DNA of 26,498 nucleotides, taken from an uncultured Erysipelotrichaceae bacterium (lineage in GTDB: Bacteria; Bacillota_I; Bacilli_A; RF39; UBA660). The stretch is from positions 1 through 26,498 of the forward strand of contig CACXJP010000012.1 in the NCBI GenBank assembly GCA_902768065.1, given 5' to 3'. A program made the position numbers and the translations under genes. Below are positions 16,046-23,013 of the stretch, one piece after another; positions within the stretch are counted from its first letter, which is position 1, and each line of letters begins with the position of its first letter. Below the pieces are notes generated by a model. That model saw only the letters and a program-made list of their open reading frames with translations, had not been told where the DNA came from and searched no databases.

Positions 16046-16102
16046 TCATTTCTTTAAACTAAACACAATATGTTAATTTTACTTTTAAATTTGACATCAA
16101 TA

Positions 16103-16111
16103 TGCTATAAT
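16103..16111 (+). promoter_or_regulatory. Extended -10 promoter of der
   Basis: TGCTATAAT is a perfect extended -10 box, 23 nt before the der start. A TTGACA at 16091-16096 is only 9 bp upstream, too close to serve as its -35. Confidence 0.65.
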
Positions 16112-16134
16112 ATTCGTGAATTGGAGGGGATAAT

Positions 16135-17445
16135 ATGAAATTGCCAACAATCGCACTTGTCGGAAGACCAAATGTCGGTAAATCTACTCTATTTAACAAA
16201 ATCGTTGGAAAGAAAATATCAATAACAGAAGATATTCCAGGAGTAACTAGGGATAGAATATATCAAGAAACATCATACAACAGAAAACGCTTCTATCTAA
16301 TAGATACTGGTGGAATAGATACTACAAAAATAGATTTTAATAGCGAAATTAAAATGCAAGCAGAAATTGCAATCGAAGAAGCAGACGTTGTAATATTTAT
16401 TGTTGATGGTAAAGAAGGATTAACAGCAAATGATTTAATTGTAAGAGATATTCTAAGAAAGACAAACAAAAAAGTTATTGTCGCAATAAACAAAATGGAT
16501 GTAAAAGAAGCAAATAACAATCTATATGATTTTTATGAATTAGGATTTGATACATATATACCTATAAGCAGTATTCACAATATTGGTTTTATAGAATTAA
16601 TGGATTCAGCAACAATGAATTTTAAAGAAGTTGAAGAGAAAGAGGATTCAAGAGTAAAAATATCAATAATTGGAAGACCAAATGTAGGAAAAAGTTCATT
16701 AACAAATGCATTACTTAACGAGGAAAGAGTTGTTGTATCAAATATAGCAGGTACAACAAGAGACTCTATAGACTCAGTTTTAAAATATAATAACGAAGAA
16801 TATATTATTATTGATACCGCTGGTATGAGAAAAAAAGGAAGAGTCTTTGAATCAATTGAAAAATATAGCCTACTTAGATCACTAAAATCTATAGATAGAT
16901 CAGATATATGTATAGTTGTAATAAATGCAGAAGAAGGAATTACAGAACATGATAAACATATAGCTGGTTATGCTATAGAAAGAGGTAAAGGATTAATATT
17001 TGTTGTTAATAAATGGGACACAGTAACAGATACAACAATACAAGAATATGAGAAACTAATGAGAGCAGAATTTCAATTCGCAACATATGCACCAATAGTC
17101 TTTGTAAGCGCACTTACTAAAAAAAGAATCCACACCCTTATGCCAGAAATAGTAAAAGTAAATGAAAATATCTCTAGAGAAATAAAAACAAGCATACTAA
17201 ACGAGGTAATTCAAGATTCATATCAATTAAATATACCTCCTTCATATAAAGGAAAGAGATTAAAGATATATTTCACATCTCAAACAGGTATTAAACCTCC
17301 AAAATTTACCTTTAGAGTAAACAACAAAGGTCTAGTACATTTTTCATATGAAAGATATCTAGAAAATAAAATTAGAGAAAATTTCAACTTTGAAGGAACA
17401 CCAATAATTCTACAATTTAAAAATAGGAATGGTGATGAAGAATGA
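16135..17445 (+). CDS. der: Ribosome assembly GTPase Der (EngA)
   Basis: Essential double GTPase needed for late assembly of the 50S ribosomal subunit. The 436-residue product has two tandem G domains: first GRPNVGKS at 10-17 with DTGG (57-60) and NKMD (119-122), second GRPNVGKS at 180-187 with DTAG (227-230) and NKWD (292-295). A C-terminal KH-like domain follows (about 350-436, IYFTSQTGIKPPKFTFRVN). Length and order are those of the family. TTGGAGGGG precedes the ATG. The stop overlaps the ATG of the next small gene (ATGA), so that gene is coupled to it. In Bacillus der is also a few genes from spoIVA. Confidence 0.97.
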   Translation: MKLPTIALVGRPNVGKSTLFNKIVGKKISITEDIPGVTRDRIYQETSYNRKRFYLIDTGGIDTTKIDFNSEIKMQAEIAIEEADVVIFIVDGKEGLTANDLIVRDILRKTNKKVIVAINKMDVKEANNNLYDFYELGFDTYIPISSIHNIGFIELMDSATMNFKEVEEKEDSRVKISIIGRPNVGKSSLTNALLNEERVVVSNIAGTTRDSIDSVLKYNNEEYIIIDTAGMRKKGRVFESIEKYSLLRSLKSIDRSDICIVVINAEEGITEHDKHIAGYAIERGKGLIFVVNKWDTVTDTTIQEYEKLMRAEFQFATYAPIVFVSALTKKRIHTLMPEIVKVNENISREIKTSILNEVIQDSYQLNIPPSYKGKRLKIYFTSQTGIKPPKFTFRVNNKGLVHFSYERYLENKIRENFNFEGTPIILQFKNRNGDEE

Positions 17446-17726
17446 TTATAGGAAATAATAATATGGGAAAACAAGGCTTTGTATCAAATAATAGACAAAT
17501 GCAAGAAAAAATAAATGAAAGTAACCCAAATAACTTTAATACTGCAAAACCATTAGTTAGTCCAATGAATGAAAGAGCTTCTACTATGAATCATATCGAT
17601 GTAATGAGCAAAAATGAGATGAACAACAAATCATTCGCAATGTTACAAGAAAGACTAAATAACGGAACTATATCAATAGAAGAATTTAATAGAAAATGTA
17701 CAGAATTAGGTAAACACAGTAAATAA
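17442..17726 (+). CDS. Small protein with SHOCT-like C-terminus
   Basis: A 94-residue hydrophilic protein with no membrane helix. The first 60 residues are rich in Asn, Met and Gln and look disordered. The last 30 (SFAMLQERLNNGTISIEEFN followed by RKCTELGK) match the SHOCT short C-terminal domain pattern, an oligomerisation or docking motif usually at the ends of larger proteins. The ATG at 17442 overlaps the der stop by 4 bp, with GGTGATG upstream inside der; an ATG at 17463 (MGKQGF) with AGGAAA is an alternative. Its function is not known. Its stop is immediately followed by the hairpin that covers the spoVIF ribosome binding site. Confidence 0.75.
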   Translation: MIIGNNNMGKQGFVSNNRQMQEKINESNPNNFNTAKPLVSPMNERASTMNHIDVMSKNEMNNKSFAMLQERLNNGTISIEEFNRKCTELGKHSK

Positions 17727-17764
17727 AAAAAGTCTCCTTCATATAATTAATAAGGAGGCTTTTT
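17727..17764 (+). promoter_or_regulatory. Hairpin masking the spoVIF ribosome binding site / possible terminator-attenuator
   Basis: Arms 17727-17739 (AAAAAGTCTCCTT) and 17752-17764 (AAGGAGGCTTTTT) pair over 13 bp with one G-U, around a 12-nt loop. The 3' arm contains the whole Shine-Dalgarno AAGGAGG and the T run that ends directly at the spoVIF ATG. It can act as a terminator for der read-through and as a block to translation of read-through mRNA. The loop holds CATATAAT (17740-17747), one mismatch from a SigE-type -10. Confidence 0.7.
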
Positions 17765-18004
17765 ATGTTTAAAGATTCCCTTTTTAAAAGGATAGAAGAC
17801 AAAACAAATATTAATAAAGATACCATTATTTCACTAGCAAACAAAATCAAAGAAAACAATATGAAAGACGAAAAAACACTAAGAGAAGTTATCCAAGATT
17901 TGAGTAATATGACTGGTAAAAAAATATCAGAAGAGAAAGAAAATAAAATTATTGAAGCGATAATAAATAATAAAGTACCAAAAAATATTGATAAAATGTT
18001 TTAA
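17765..18004 (+). CDS. spoVIF: Stage VI sporulation protein F
   Basis: The 79-residue product matches the SpoVIF (YjcC) family along its length: FKRIEDKTNINKDTIISLAN, NNMKDEKTLREVIQDLS, ISEEKENKIIEAIINNKVP. In Bacillus it is made late in the mother cell and is needed for coat assembly and full spore resistance. No membrane segment or signal peptide is present. The ribosome binding site AAGGAGG lies 6 nt before the ATG and is buried in a 13-bp hairpin with the upstream spacer. A terminator follows at once, so the gene is a single-gene unit or the end of a read-through transcript from der. It sits two genes before spoIVA, supporting a sporulation role. Confidence 0.88.
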   Translation: MFKDSLFKRIEDKTNINKDTIISLANKIKENNMKDEKTLREVIQDLSNMTGKKISEEKENKIIEAIINNKVPKNIDKMF

Positions 18005-18030
18005 AAAGACTATTTATTTAGTCTTTTTTA
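18003..18030 (+). terminator. Intrinsic terminator of spoVIF
   Basis: A perfect 10-bp stem (AAAAAGACTA / TAGTCTTTTT, 18003-18012 with 18019-18028) with a 6-nt loop, starting at the stop codon and ending in a T run. Confidence 0.85.
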
Positions 18031-18063
18031 TTATATAATGATATATAGTAGGAGCAAGGTAAA

Positions 18064-19212
18064 ATGAAAGAATATAAAGGCGAGTATAATAATACAATGA
18101 CATTTCGTGTTTTCAAAACATTAAATGGTTTATATGCAGAAGAAAAAATTTGTAAAATATACAATATGGGTAATAATGATGACAAGAAAACAATAAATGG
18201 AGTTAACGTAATTAAATGTTCTAAAGAAGATATAGAAGAAATCGAAGAAAAAACATACAATCAATTAATACGATTAATTCCAAGATATATCTCATCATTT
18301 GAATTACAATTAGAAATAAACTTTATTGTATATGTTGATAATAATCATGATGATTCACTATATATCAAAAGTGACTTATGCGAAAAATATAATATTACCC
18401 CAATTTCAAAAAGATCAATAAATACAATTACATATTGTAACGTAACAAGCGATGATTTAAATTATATTGAAGAAAAGTCACAAAATGATAATCCTATACT
18501 GAAAAGAAAATATATTCATGTAGAATTCAATGATAAAAAAGAACCCGCAAAATCTCTATTTACCTACTATCATAATCCAATTGATAACAAATTATATGTA
18601 AATAGAAATATCCTAGAGAAAATTAGAGAATATAATATTGATATAGAAGGAACTCCAGAAATTATTGAAAATAAAAACTGTTATACAATTACAAATGAAC
18701 AACTAAAAAAATATGAAGAAAAGTCATCAACTCGCGGAGTAGAAAAAATAGTTTTTAACAAAAAAGAAACTAAAGCAATAGAAAAAGAAGATGATATAGA
18801 AACAGTAATTGTATATAGAGATTGCAATACTAACAAACTATATATAGATAAAGACAAAGCAAGAAGAGGATTTACAAACAATACAAAGAAAATAATGAAT
18901 AAAGACCTTTGTGAAACATCAATAATAGAATTAGAAAATAAAAATAATAGAAAACATATTATTGTTGATACATATACATATGATGAACCGAAAGAATATT
19001 CATTCATAGTATGTAAATGTAATGATGAGATATTTATTCCACAAAAAACTATGGAAAAATTAAATATCGAATCTGAATTTACAAAGAAAATAAGAGTAAA
19101 TAAGGAAATATACCAAAAAACAACTGAAGAAACACTTAATTCAATCACAAATCAAATTGTTGATGGAGTCTTAATAAAACCAATATTTAAAAAAATAGTA
19201 CCAATGAAGTAA
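18064..19212 (+). CDS. Unrecognised protein of five internal repeats, in the spore gene cluster
   Basis: I do not recognise a family. The 382-residue product is soluble, Lys/Asn/Glu-rich, with no signal peptide or membrane helix. It consists of five diverged units of about 60-77 residues (roughly 12-82, 84-160, 164-235, 245-305, 311-377). Each starts with a beta-like F-x-V-Y strand and a variable turn, then [LI]-[YF]-[IV] and a helix (LYIKSDLCEKYNI, LYVNRNILEKIREYNI, LYIDKDKARRG, IFIPQKTMEKLNI, LYAEEKICKIYNM). Most go on to a strand, a helix with EEKS/EEKT, and a basic strand. AAGG lies 5-8 nt before the ATG; TATAAT at 18034-18039 could serve as -10. It has its own terminator. Position between spoVIF and spoIVA suggests a mother-cell or coat role; this is inference from context. 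Confidence 0.85.
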   Translation: MKEYKGEYNNTMTFRVFKTLNGLYAEEKICKIYNMGNNDDKKTINGVNVIKCSKEDIEEIEEKTYNQLIRLIPRYISSFELQLEINFIVYVDNNHDDSLYIKSDLCEKYNITPISKRSINTITYCNVTSDDLNYIEEKSQNDNPILKRKYIHVEFNDKKEPAKSLFTYYHNPIDNKLYVNRNILEKIREYNIDIEGTPEIIENKNCYTITNEQLKKYEEKSSTRGVEKIVFNKKETKAIEKEDDIETVIVYRDCNTNKLYIDKDKARRGFTNNTKKIMNKDLCETSIIELENKNNRKHIIVDTYTYDEPKEYSFIVCKCNDEIFIPQKTMEKLNIESEFTKKIRVNKEIYQKTTEETLNSITNQIVDGVLIKPIFKKIVPMK

Positions 19213-19239
19213 AAAAGAACAATTATGTTCTTTTTTTTT
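19211..19239 (+). terminator. Intrinsic terminator of the five-repeat gene
   Basis: A perfect 11-bp stem (AAAAAAGAACA / TGTTCTTTTTT, 19211-19221 with 19226-19236), a 4-nt loop and a T run, beginning at the stop codon. Confidence 0.87.
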
Positions 19240-19278
19240 ATTTAATACATATACTTAAGTAAAATAAGGAGAAAGATT

Positions 19279-20742
19279 ATGGATAAAAAAGAAATAATTA
19301 AGAATATTGCCAAAAGAAGTGGCGGAGAAATATATTTAGGTGTAGTTGGTGCTGTAAGAACAGGAAAATCAACTTTTATAAAAAAGATGGTAGAGACATT
19401 AGTAATACCAAATATAGAAAATGAATATGAAAAGAAAAGAACACTTGATGAACTACCACAAACAGCTGCAGGAAAAACAATTATGACCACAGAACCAAAA
19501 TTTGTTCCAAATAGTACCACAAATATTAAAATAGATGATATTAAGTGTAATATTAAGCTTATAGATTGTGTTGGATACATGATTAATAACGCAATAGGTG
19601 CAACAGACGAAAATGGACCTAGAATGGTTAAAACACCATGGTATGCCGAAGAAATACCATTTACGGAAGCAGCCGAAATAGGAACAGAAAAAGTAATTAA
19701 AGAACATTCCACAATTGGAATAGTAGTAACCACCGATGGTTCTATAGGAGAATTTGAAAGATCTGATTATATAGATGCCGAAAAAAGAGTAATAGAAGAA
19801 CTAAAAGAACTAGATAAACCATTTATAGTAATATTAAATTCTAAAAATCCTAATAATGATGAATGTCTAAAAATTAAAAATAATCTAGAAGAAAGTTATA
19901 ATATACCAGTATTACCAATGAGTATAGAAACCATGAATGAAAAGGATATGTATAATATATTACGAGAAGCTCTATATGAATTCCCAGTACTTGAAGTAAG
20001 AATAAATATGCCAGAATGGATTGCTATATTAAATCAAAATAACAAAATAAAAAAAGAATATATTAATATCATTAAAGAAAGTGTAATTGAAATAGATAAA
20101 ATAAGGGACGTAGAAAAAATAACTAGCCATTTTCTCGAATCAGAATATATAGATAACTGCTATTTATCAGATATAGATACATCGACTGGAATTATAACAT
20201 TAAATATAACTGCACCTAATAAACTTTATAATGAAACAATAAAAGAATTATTAAACAAAGAAATAAAAACAAAAGCAGATCTACTATCACTATTTCAGGA
20301 CTACAATATAGCAAAAAAAGAATATAACTCAGTAAAGTATGCTCTTAATATGGTTAAACAAACAGGATATGGAATAGCAACACCTTCAATAGAAGATATG
20401 AAACTAGATAAACCCGAAATAATAAAGCAAGGAACAAGATATGGAGTAAAATTACGTGCAATAGCCCCATCAATCCATATGATAAAAGTAAATGTAGAAT
20501 CAACTTTTGAACCAATTATTGGCAGTGAATTACAATCAAAAGAATTAATTGACTACTTAAATAAAAACAATAATGAAATATGGAAGAGTGAAATATTTGG
20601 AAGAAGTTTAGAATCCATAGTACAAGAAGGAATTCAATCAAAAATTAACCTTATGCCAGATAACATAAGATTCAAACTACAAAACACTTTAACTAAAGTA
20701 GTTAATAAAGGAAGTAACAACGTAATAACAATTGTAATTTAA
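19279..20742 (+). CDS. spoIVA: Stage IV sporulation protein A (spore coat assembly ATPase)
   Basis: Cytoskeleton-like ATPase that polymerises on the forespore outer membrane and forms the base layer of the spore coat; also needed for cortex formation. The 487 residues (Bacillus: 492) align throughout: IYLGVVGAVRTGKSTFIKKM with Walker A GAVRTGKS (24-31), AAGKTIMTTEPKFVPN with the sensor threonines near 70-71, Walker B LIDCVGY (94-100), and NGPRMVKTPWYAEEIPFTEA. Further on are EHSTIGIVVTTDGSIG, ALYEFPVLEV, MVKQTGYGIATPSIEDM, APSIHMIKVNVES and the C-terminal IFGRSLESIVQEGIQSK, then LMPDN. The membrane-anchoring C-terminus is retained (ends VITIVI). AGGAGA precedes the ATG. A weak CATATACT at 19248-19255 is the only promoter-like element in the 39-nt gap after the terminator. 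Confidence 0.97.
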   Translation: MDKKEIIKNIAKRSGGEIYLGVVGAVRTGKSTFIKKMVETLVIPNIENEYEKKRTLDELPQTAAGKTIMTTEPKFVPNSTTNIKIDDIKCNIKLIDCVGYMINNAIGATDENGPRMVKTPWYAEEIPFTEAAEIGTEKVIKEHSTIGIVVTTDGSIGEFERSDYIDAEKRVIEELKELDKPFIVILNSKNPNNDECLKIKNNLEESYNIPVLPMSIETMNEKDMYNILREALYEFPVLEVRINMPEWIAILNQNNKIKKEYINIIKESVIEIDKIRDVEKITSHFLESEYIDNCYLSDIDTSTGIITLNITAPNKLYNETIKELLNKEIKTKADLLSLFQDYNIAKKEYNSVKYALNMVKQTGYGIATPSIEDMKLDKPEIIKQGTRYGVKLRAIAPSIHMIKVNVESTFEPIIGSELQSKELIDYLNKNNNEIWKSEIFGRSLESIVQEGIQSKINLMPDNIRFKLQNTLTKVVNKGSNNVITIVI

Positions 20743-20770
20743 AAAAGACAACATATTAGTTATCTTTTTT
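20741..20770. terminator. Bidirectional terminator between spoIVA and the 20756-21457 gene
   Basis: Arms 20741-20752 (AAAAAAGACAAC) and 20759-20770 (GTTATCTTTTTT) pair over 11 of 12 positions with one internal C/A mismatch and a 6-nt loop. T runs follow on both strands. Confidence 0.75.
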
Positions 20771-21457
20771 TTGTACCTTAGAAATCAAACTCATATAGTA
20801 ATTATACATATCCTCTGTCTGAAATTTTATTTCTCCATCTTCTAATTTCCATTTATCATTATATAAACATAAATAATTTAATGTATCTATACATGTATCA
20901 TAAATTAAATTCATTTTCTCTCTAGACTCTTCTAACAATGTCTTAGTATTCTTAAGATTATCAATCATAGGTGTTTCAAAAATAAGCTCATGATATAAAG
21001 AAACATAGTATTCATCATTTATTCTCGTATATATATAATTATCTATATTTTCTTCATCTAAATTAGCAATTAACTTATCAATCTTTTCATTATATTCTTT
21101 TTTTGATTTTTCTAAATAATCAAGAGATTCCTTGAATTCCGGTCCATCTTTTTCATAATTACTATATGATAAGATTGTACTTAATCTCTCATCATTCATC
21201 ATTTTTGATAAATATTGAATATCAACAGCATATTCATCCATATAATCTTTAATTGCCTTTTCCACAGTAGCATAATCACCATGACTTTTTATCTTACGAT
21301 TATATCTATCCTTTGTAATATCCAGTTTAGATAACTCTATTACTTCTCTTTTCAATTCATTAAAAGAAATAGAATCTCTAATTACCAAAAAACCAACTAC
21401 TAGAAACACATCAATCAATATAAAACAAAAAATTATAAAAAACTTTTTATTTTTCAT
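20756..21457 (-). CDS. Membrane-anchored coiled protein of unknown function
   Basis: I do not recognise a family. The 233-residue product has one N-terminal membrane helix or uncleaved signal (about 5-26, FFIIFCFILIDVFLVVGFLV). A long, charged, mostly helical domain follows, with patterns such as EKSKKEYNEKIDKLIANLDE, probably outside the membrane. A cysteine pair lies near the C-terminus (YDTCIDTLNYLCLYNDKW). The start is 1 nt after the engB stop, with GGTGG inside engB, so it is coupled to engB and probably belongs to the ackA-nrnA-engB transcript. It ends in the terminator shared with spoIVA. Its function cannot be read from the sequence. Confidence 0.8.
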   Translation of the reverse strand: MKNKKFFIIFCFILIDVFLVVGFLVIRDSISFNELKREVIELSKLDITKDRYNRKIKSHGDYATVEKAIKDYMDEYAVDIQYLSKMMNDERLSTILSYSNYEKDGPEFKESLDYLEKSKKEYNEKIDKLIANLDEENIDNYIYTRINDEYYVSLYHELIFETPMIDNLKNTKTLLEESREKMNLIYDTCIDTLNYLCLYNDKWKLEDGEIKFQTEDMYNYYMSLISKVQKKDN

Positions 21458-21458
21458 A

Positions 21459-22052
21459 TTACACCACCGTTTCTACTAAGTCCTCAATCTTTGCTATTAC
21501 TTCTTTTACTCCAAGTTTTGTGACACTTGAGAATACAACCAAATCATCACCAACCACCAAATCTAAAGCCTTTAGAATATCCCTTAATTGCTTTTCTTTC
21601 TTGCTTCCACCTACTTTGTCTGCTTTAGTTGCAATTACAGTAACAGGAAGATTATAGTACTTTAAGAAATTATACATCAGTAAATCATCCTCAGTTGGTC
21701 CATGTCTAAAATCAATCAACATAAACACTCTTTTTAGCTGACTTCTTTTTTCAAGATATTCTTCAATCATCATACCAAATTTTGCTTGAGTTTTTTTATC
21801 AACATTAGCATAACCATATCCAGGAACATCAATCAAATAAAAACTATTATTAACACCATAAAAATTTAGTGTTTGAGTCTTTCCAGGCTTAGAAGAAGTA
21901 TATGCCAAATTATTTCTGGATAAAATAGAATTAATAAAACTACTTTTACCAACATTACTTCTACCTACTAATAAAAACTCCGGTCTTCCATCATCAGGAT
22001 ATTGACTTCTTCTAGTAGCAATAATATCAAGATTAGCATCCTTTATTACCAT
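21459..22052 (-). CDS. engB: Ribosome biogenesis GTPase EngB (YsxC/YihA)
   Basis: Small essential GTPase for assembly of the 50S ribosomal subunit. The 197-residue product has the single TrmE-like G domain of the family: G1 GRSNVGKSS (30-38), G2 SSKPGKTQTLNF (53-64), G3 DVPGYGYA (75-82), G4 TKAD (near 142) and the late FSSVTKLGV. Length is usual. GAGGTGATATT precedes the ATG. It follows nrnA after 12 nt and is followed 1 nt later by an unknown anchored protein, forming one operon. With der, the window holds two ribosome-assembly GTPases. Confidence 0.96.
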   Translation of the reverse strand: MVIKDANLDIIATRRSQYPDDGRPEFLLVGRSNVGKSSFINSILSRNNLAYTSSKPGKTQTLNFYGVNNSFYLIDVPGYGYANVDKKTQAKFGMMIEEYLEKRSQLKRVFMLIDFRHGPTEDDLLMYNFLKYYNLPVTVIATKADKVGGSKKEKQLRDILKALDLVVGDDLVVFSSVTKLGVKEVIAKIEDLVETVV

Positions 22053-22064
22053 AATATCACCTCA

Positions 22065-23003
22065 TTATTTATTATATTCTTTCAATAATTCATCAAGATC
22101 TTTAATAACATCCAAAGCCTCATCTATAGTAGAAACTCTAATACCTGATGCCATTTTATGTCCCCCACCATTATGCTTTTCTGCAATTTTATTTATTTCG
22201 GGACCTCTAGATCTAATAGAAATTCTAAATTGATTATTCTTAATATCTTCGGTTATTGTAACCCAAACAAGTACTTCCTTAATATAATTAAAATTATTAA
22301 TCATATTACCAGCAGAAGCACTGTCGACACCATACTTAATTATATCATCGTTTTTAATTATAACATAACCTAATTTGTTTTCGGTAACAATCATATTAAG
22401 AGATATAAAACCTTCAAGTCTAACCTCATTTAGTGGTCTTAAATATAATTTTTCATATACCTTAGAAATATCAATATCACAATATTCCAATAACTTTGAA
22501 ACAGTACTAAAAGTTTTACTAGTACAACTATTAAATAAAAAGCGATTAGAATCAGAAACTATCCCCATATATAGCAATTCAGCAATATCATTATTACACT
22601 GTAACTCGGTAGAGAAAATGATATTTGCAATTATTTCACACGCAGAACTCTTATCATCCTCAATAATCTCTATATCACATATTTTTTCAATAAAAGGATG
22701 ATGATCAATTTTTATAGAGAAATCTGCTTGCGATATATCAACACCATCTACTCTTCTTCTATCAGGAGTATCCGTAATAATAACCAAAGCATTATCTAAT
22801 TTCTCCATCTTATCTAATTTACCAAAATGTGTAAATTTACTGCTTCCAGTACCAACAGCAATAACTTTTTTATTTGGATAAGTTAAAAGAATAGCATCTC
22901 TAAGCGCAAGCTGACTACATAAAGCATCTGGATCAACACCAATATGTCTTCCAATTATAATATTATCATACTCTTTAATTTTATTAATTACTTCATTATA
23001 CAT
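22065..23003 (-). CDS. nrnA: Bifunctional oligoribonuclease / pAp phosphatase NrnA (DHH family)
   Basis: DHH/DHHA1 phosphoesterase that degrades very short RNA (nanoRNA) and pAp, recycling nucleotides at the end of mRNA decay. The 312 residues show the DHH domain motifs GRHIGVDPDALCSQLAL (about 18-34), IITDTPDRRRVDG, the IDHHPF signature near 98 and GIVSDSNRFLF. The C-terminal DHHA1 domain has the substrate-binding GGGHKMASGIR (about 279-289). The family is about 310-320 residues. The start lies 10 nt after the ackA stop, with AGGAAA between, and engB follows after 12 nt. A role as one of the related DHH c-di-AMP/pApA hydrolases cannot be excluded, since the two groups share these motifs; no GGDEF or membrane part is present. 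Confidence 0.9.
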   Translation of the reverse strand: MYNEVINKIKEYDNIIIGRHIGVDPDALCSQLALRDAILLTYPNKKVIAVGTGSSKFTHFGKLDKMEKLDNALVIITDTPDRRRVDGVDISQADFSIKIDHHPFIEKICDIEIIEDDKSSACEIIANIIFSTELQCNNDIAELLYMGIVSDSNRFLFNSCTSKTFSTVSKLLEYCDIDISKVYEKLYLRPLNEVRLEGFISLNMIVTENKLGYVIIKNDDIIKYGVDSASAGNMINNFNYIKEVLVWVTITEDIKNNQFRISIRSRGPEINKIAEKHNGGGHKMASGIRVSTIDEALDVIKDLDELLKEYNK

Positions 23004-23013
23004 TTAACATTTC

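Noticed and set aside
16091..16096. TTGACA considered as the -35 of der
   Set aside because: Only 9 bp separate it from the TATAAT; the promoter works better as an extended -10 without this hexamer.
18681..19148. 155-codon reverse ORF antisense to the five-repeat gene
   Set aside because: Runs of Leu/Ile/Phe/Ser are the mirror of Lys/Asn/Glu codons; no start signals. The forward frame has regular protein repeats and a terminator.
19248..19255. CATATACT as a SigE promoter of spoIVA
   Set aside because: Two mismatches in the -10 and no -35 match at the expected distance; noted as weak but not called as a promoter.
19242..19733. Long hydrophobic reverse ORF antisense to the start of spoIVA
   Set aside because: Shadow frame of a highly conserved gene; no ribosome binding site, and it covers the spoIVA Walker motifs on the other strand.
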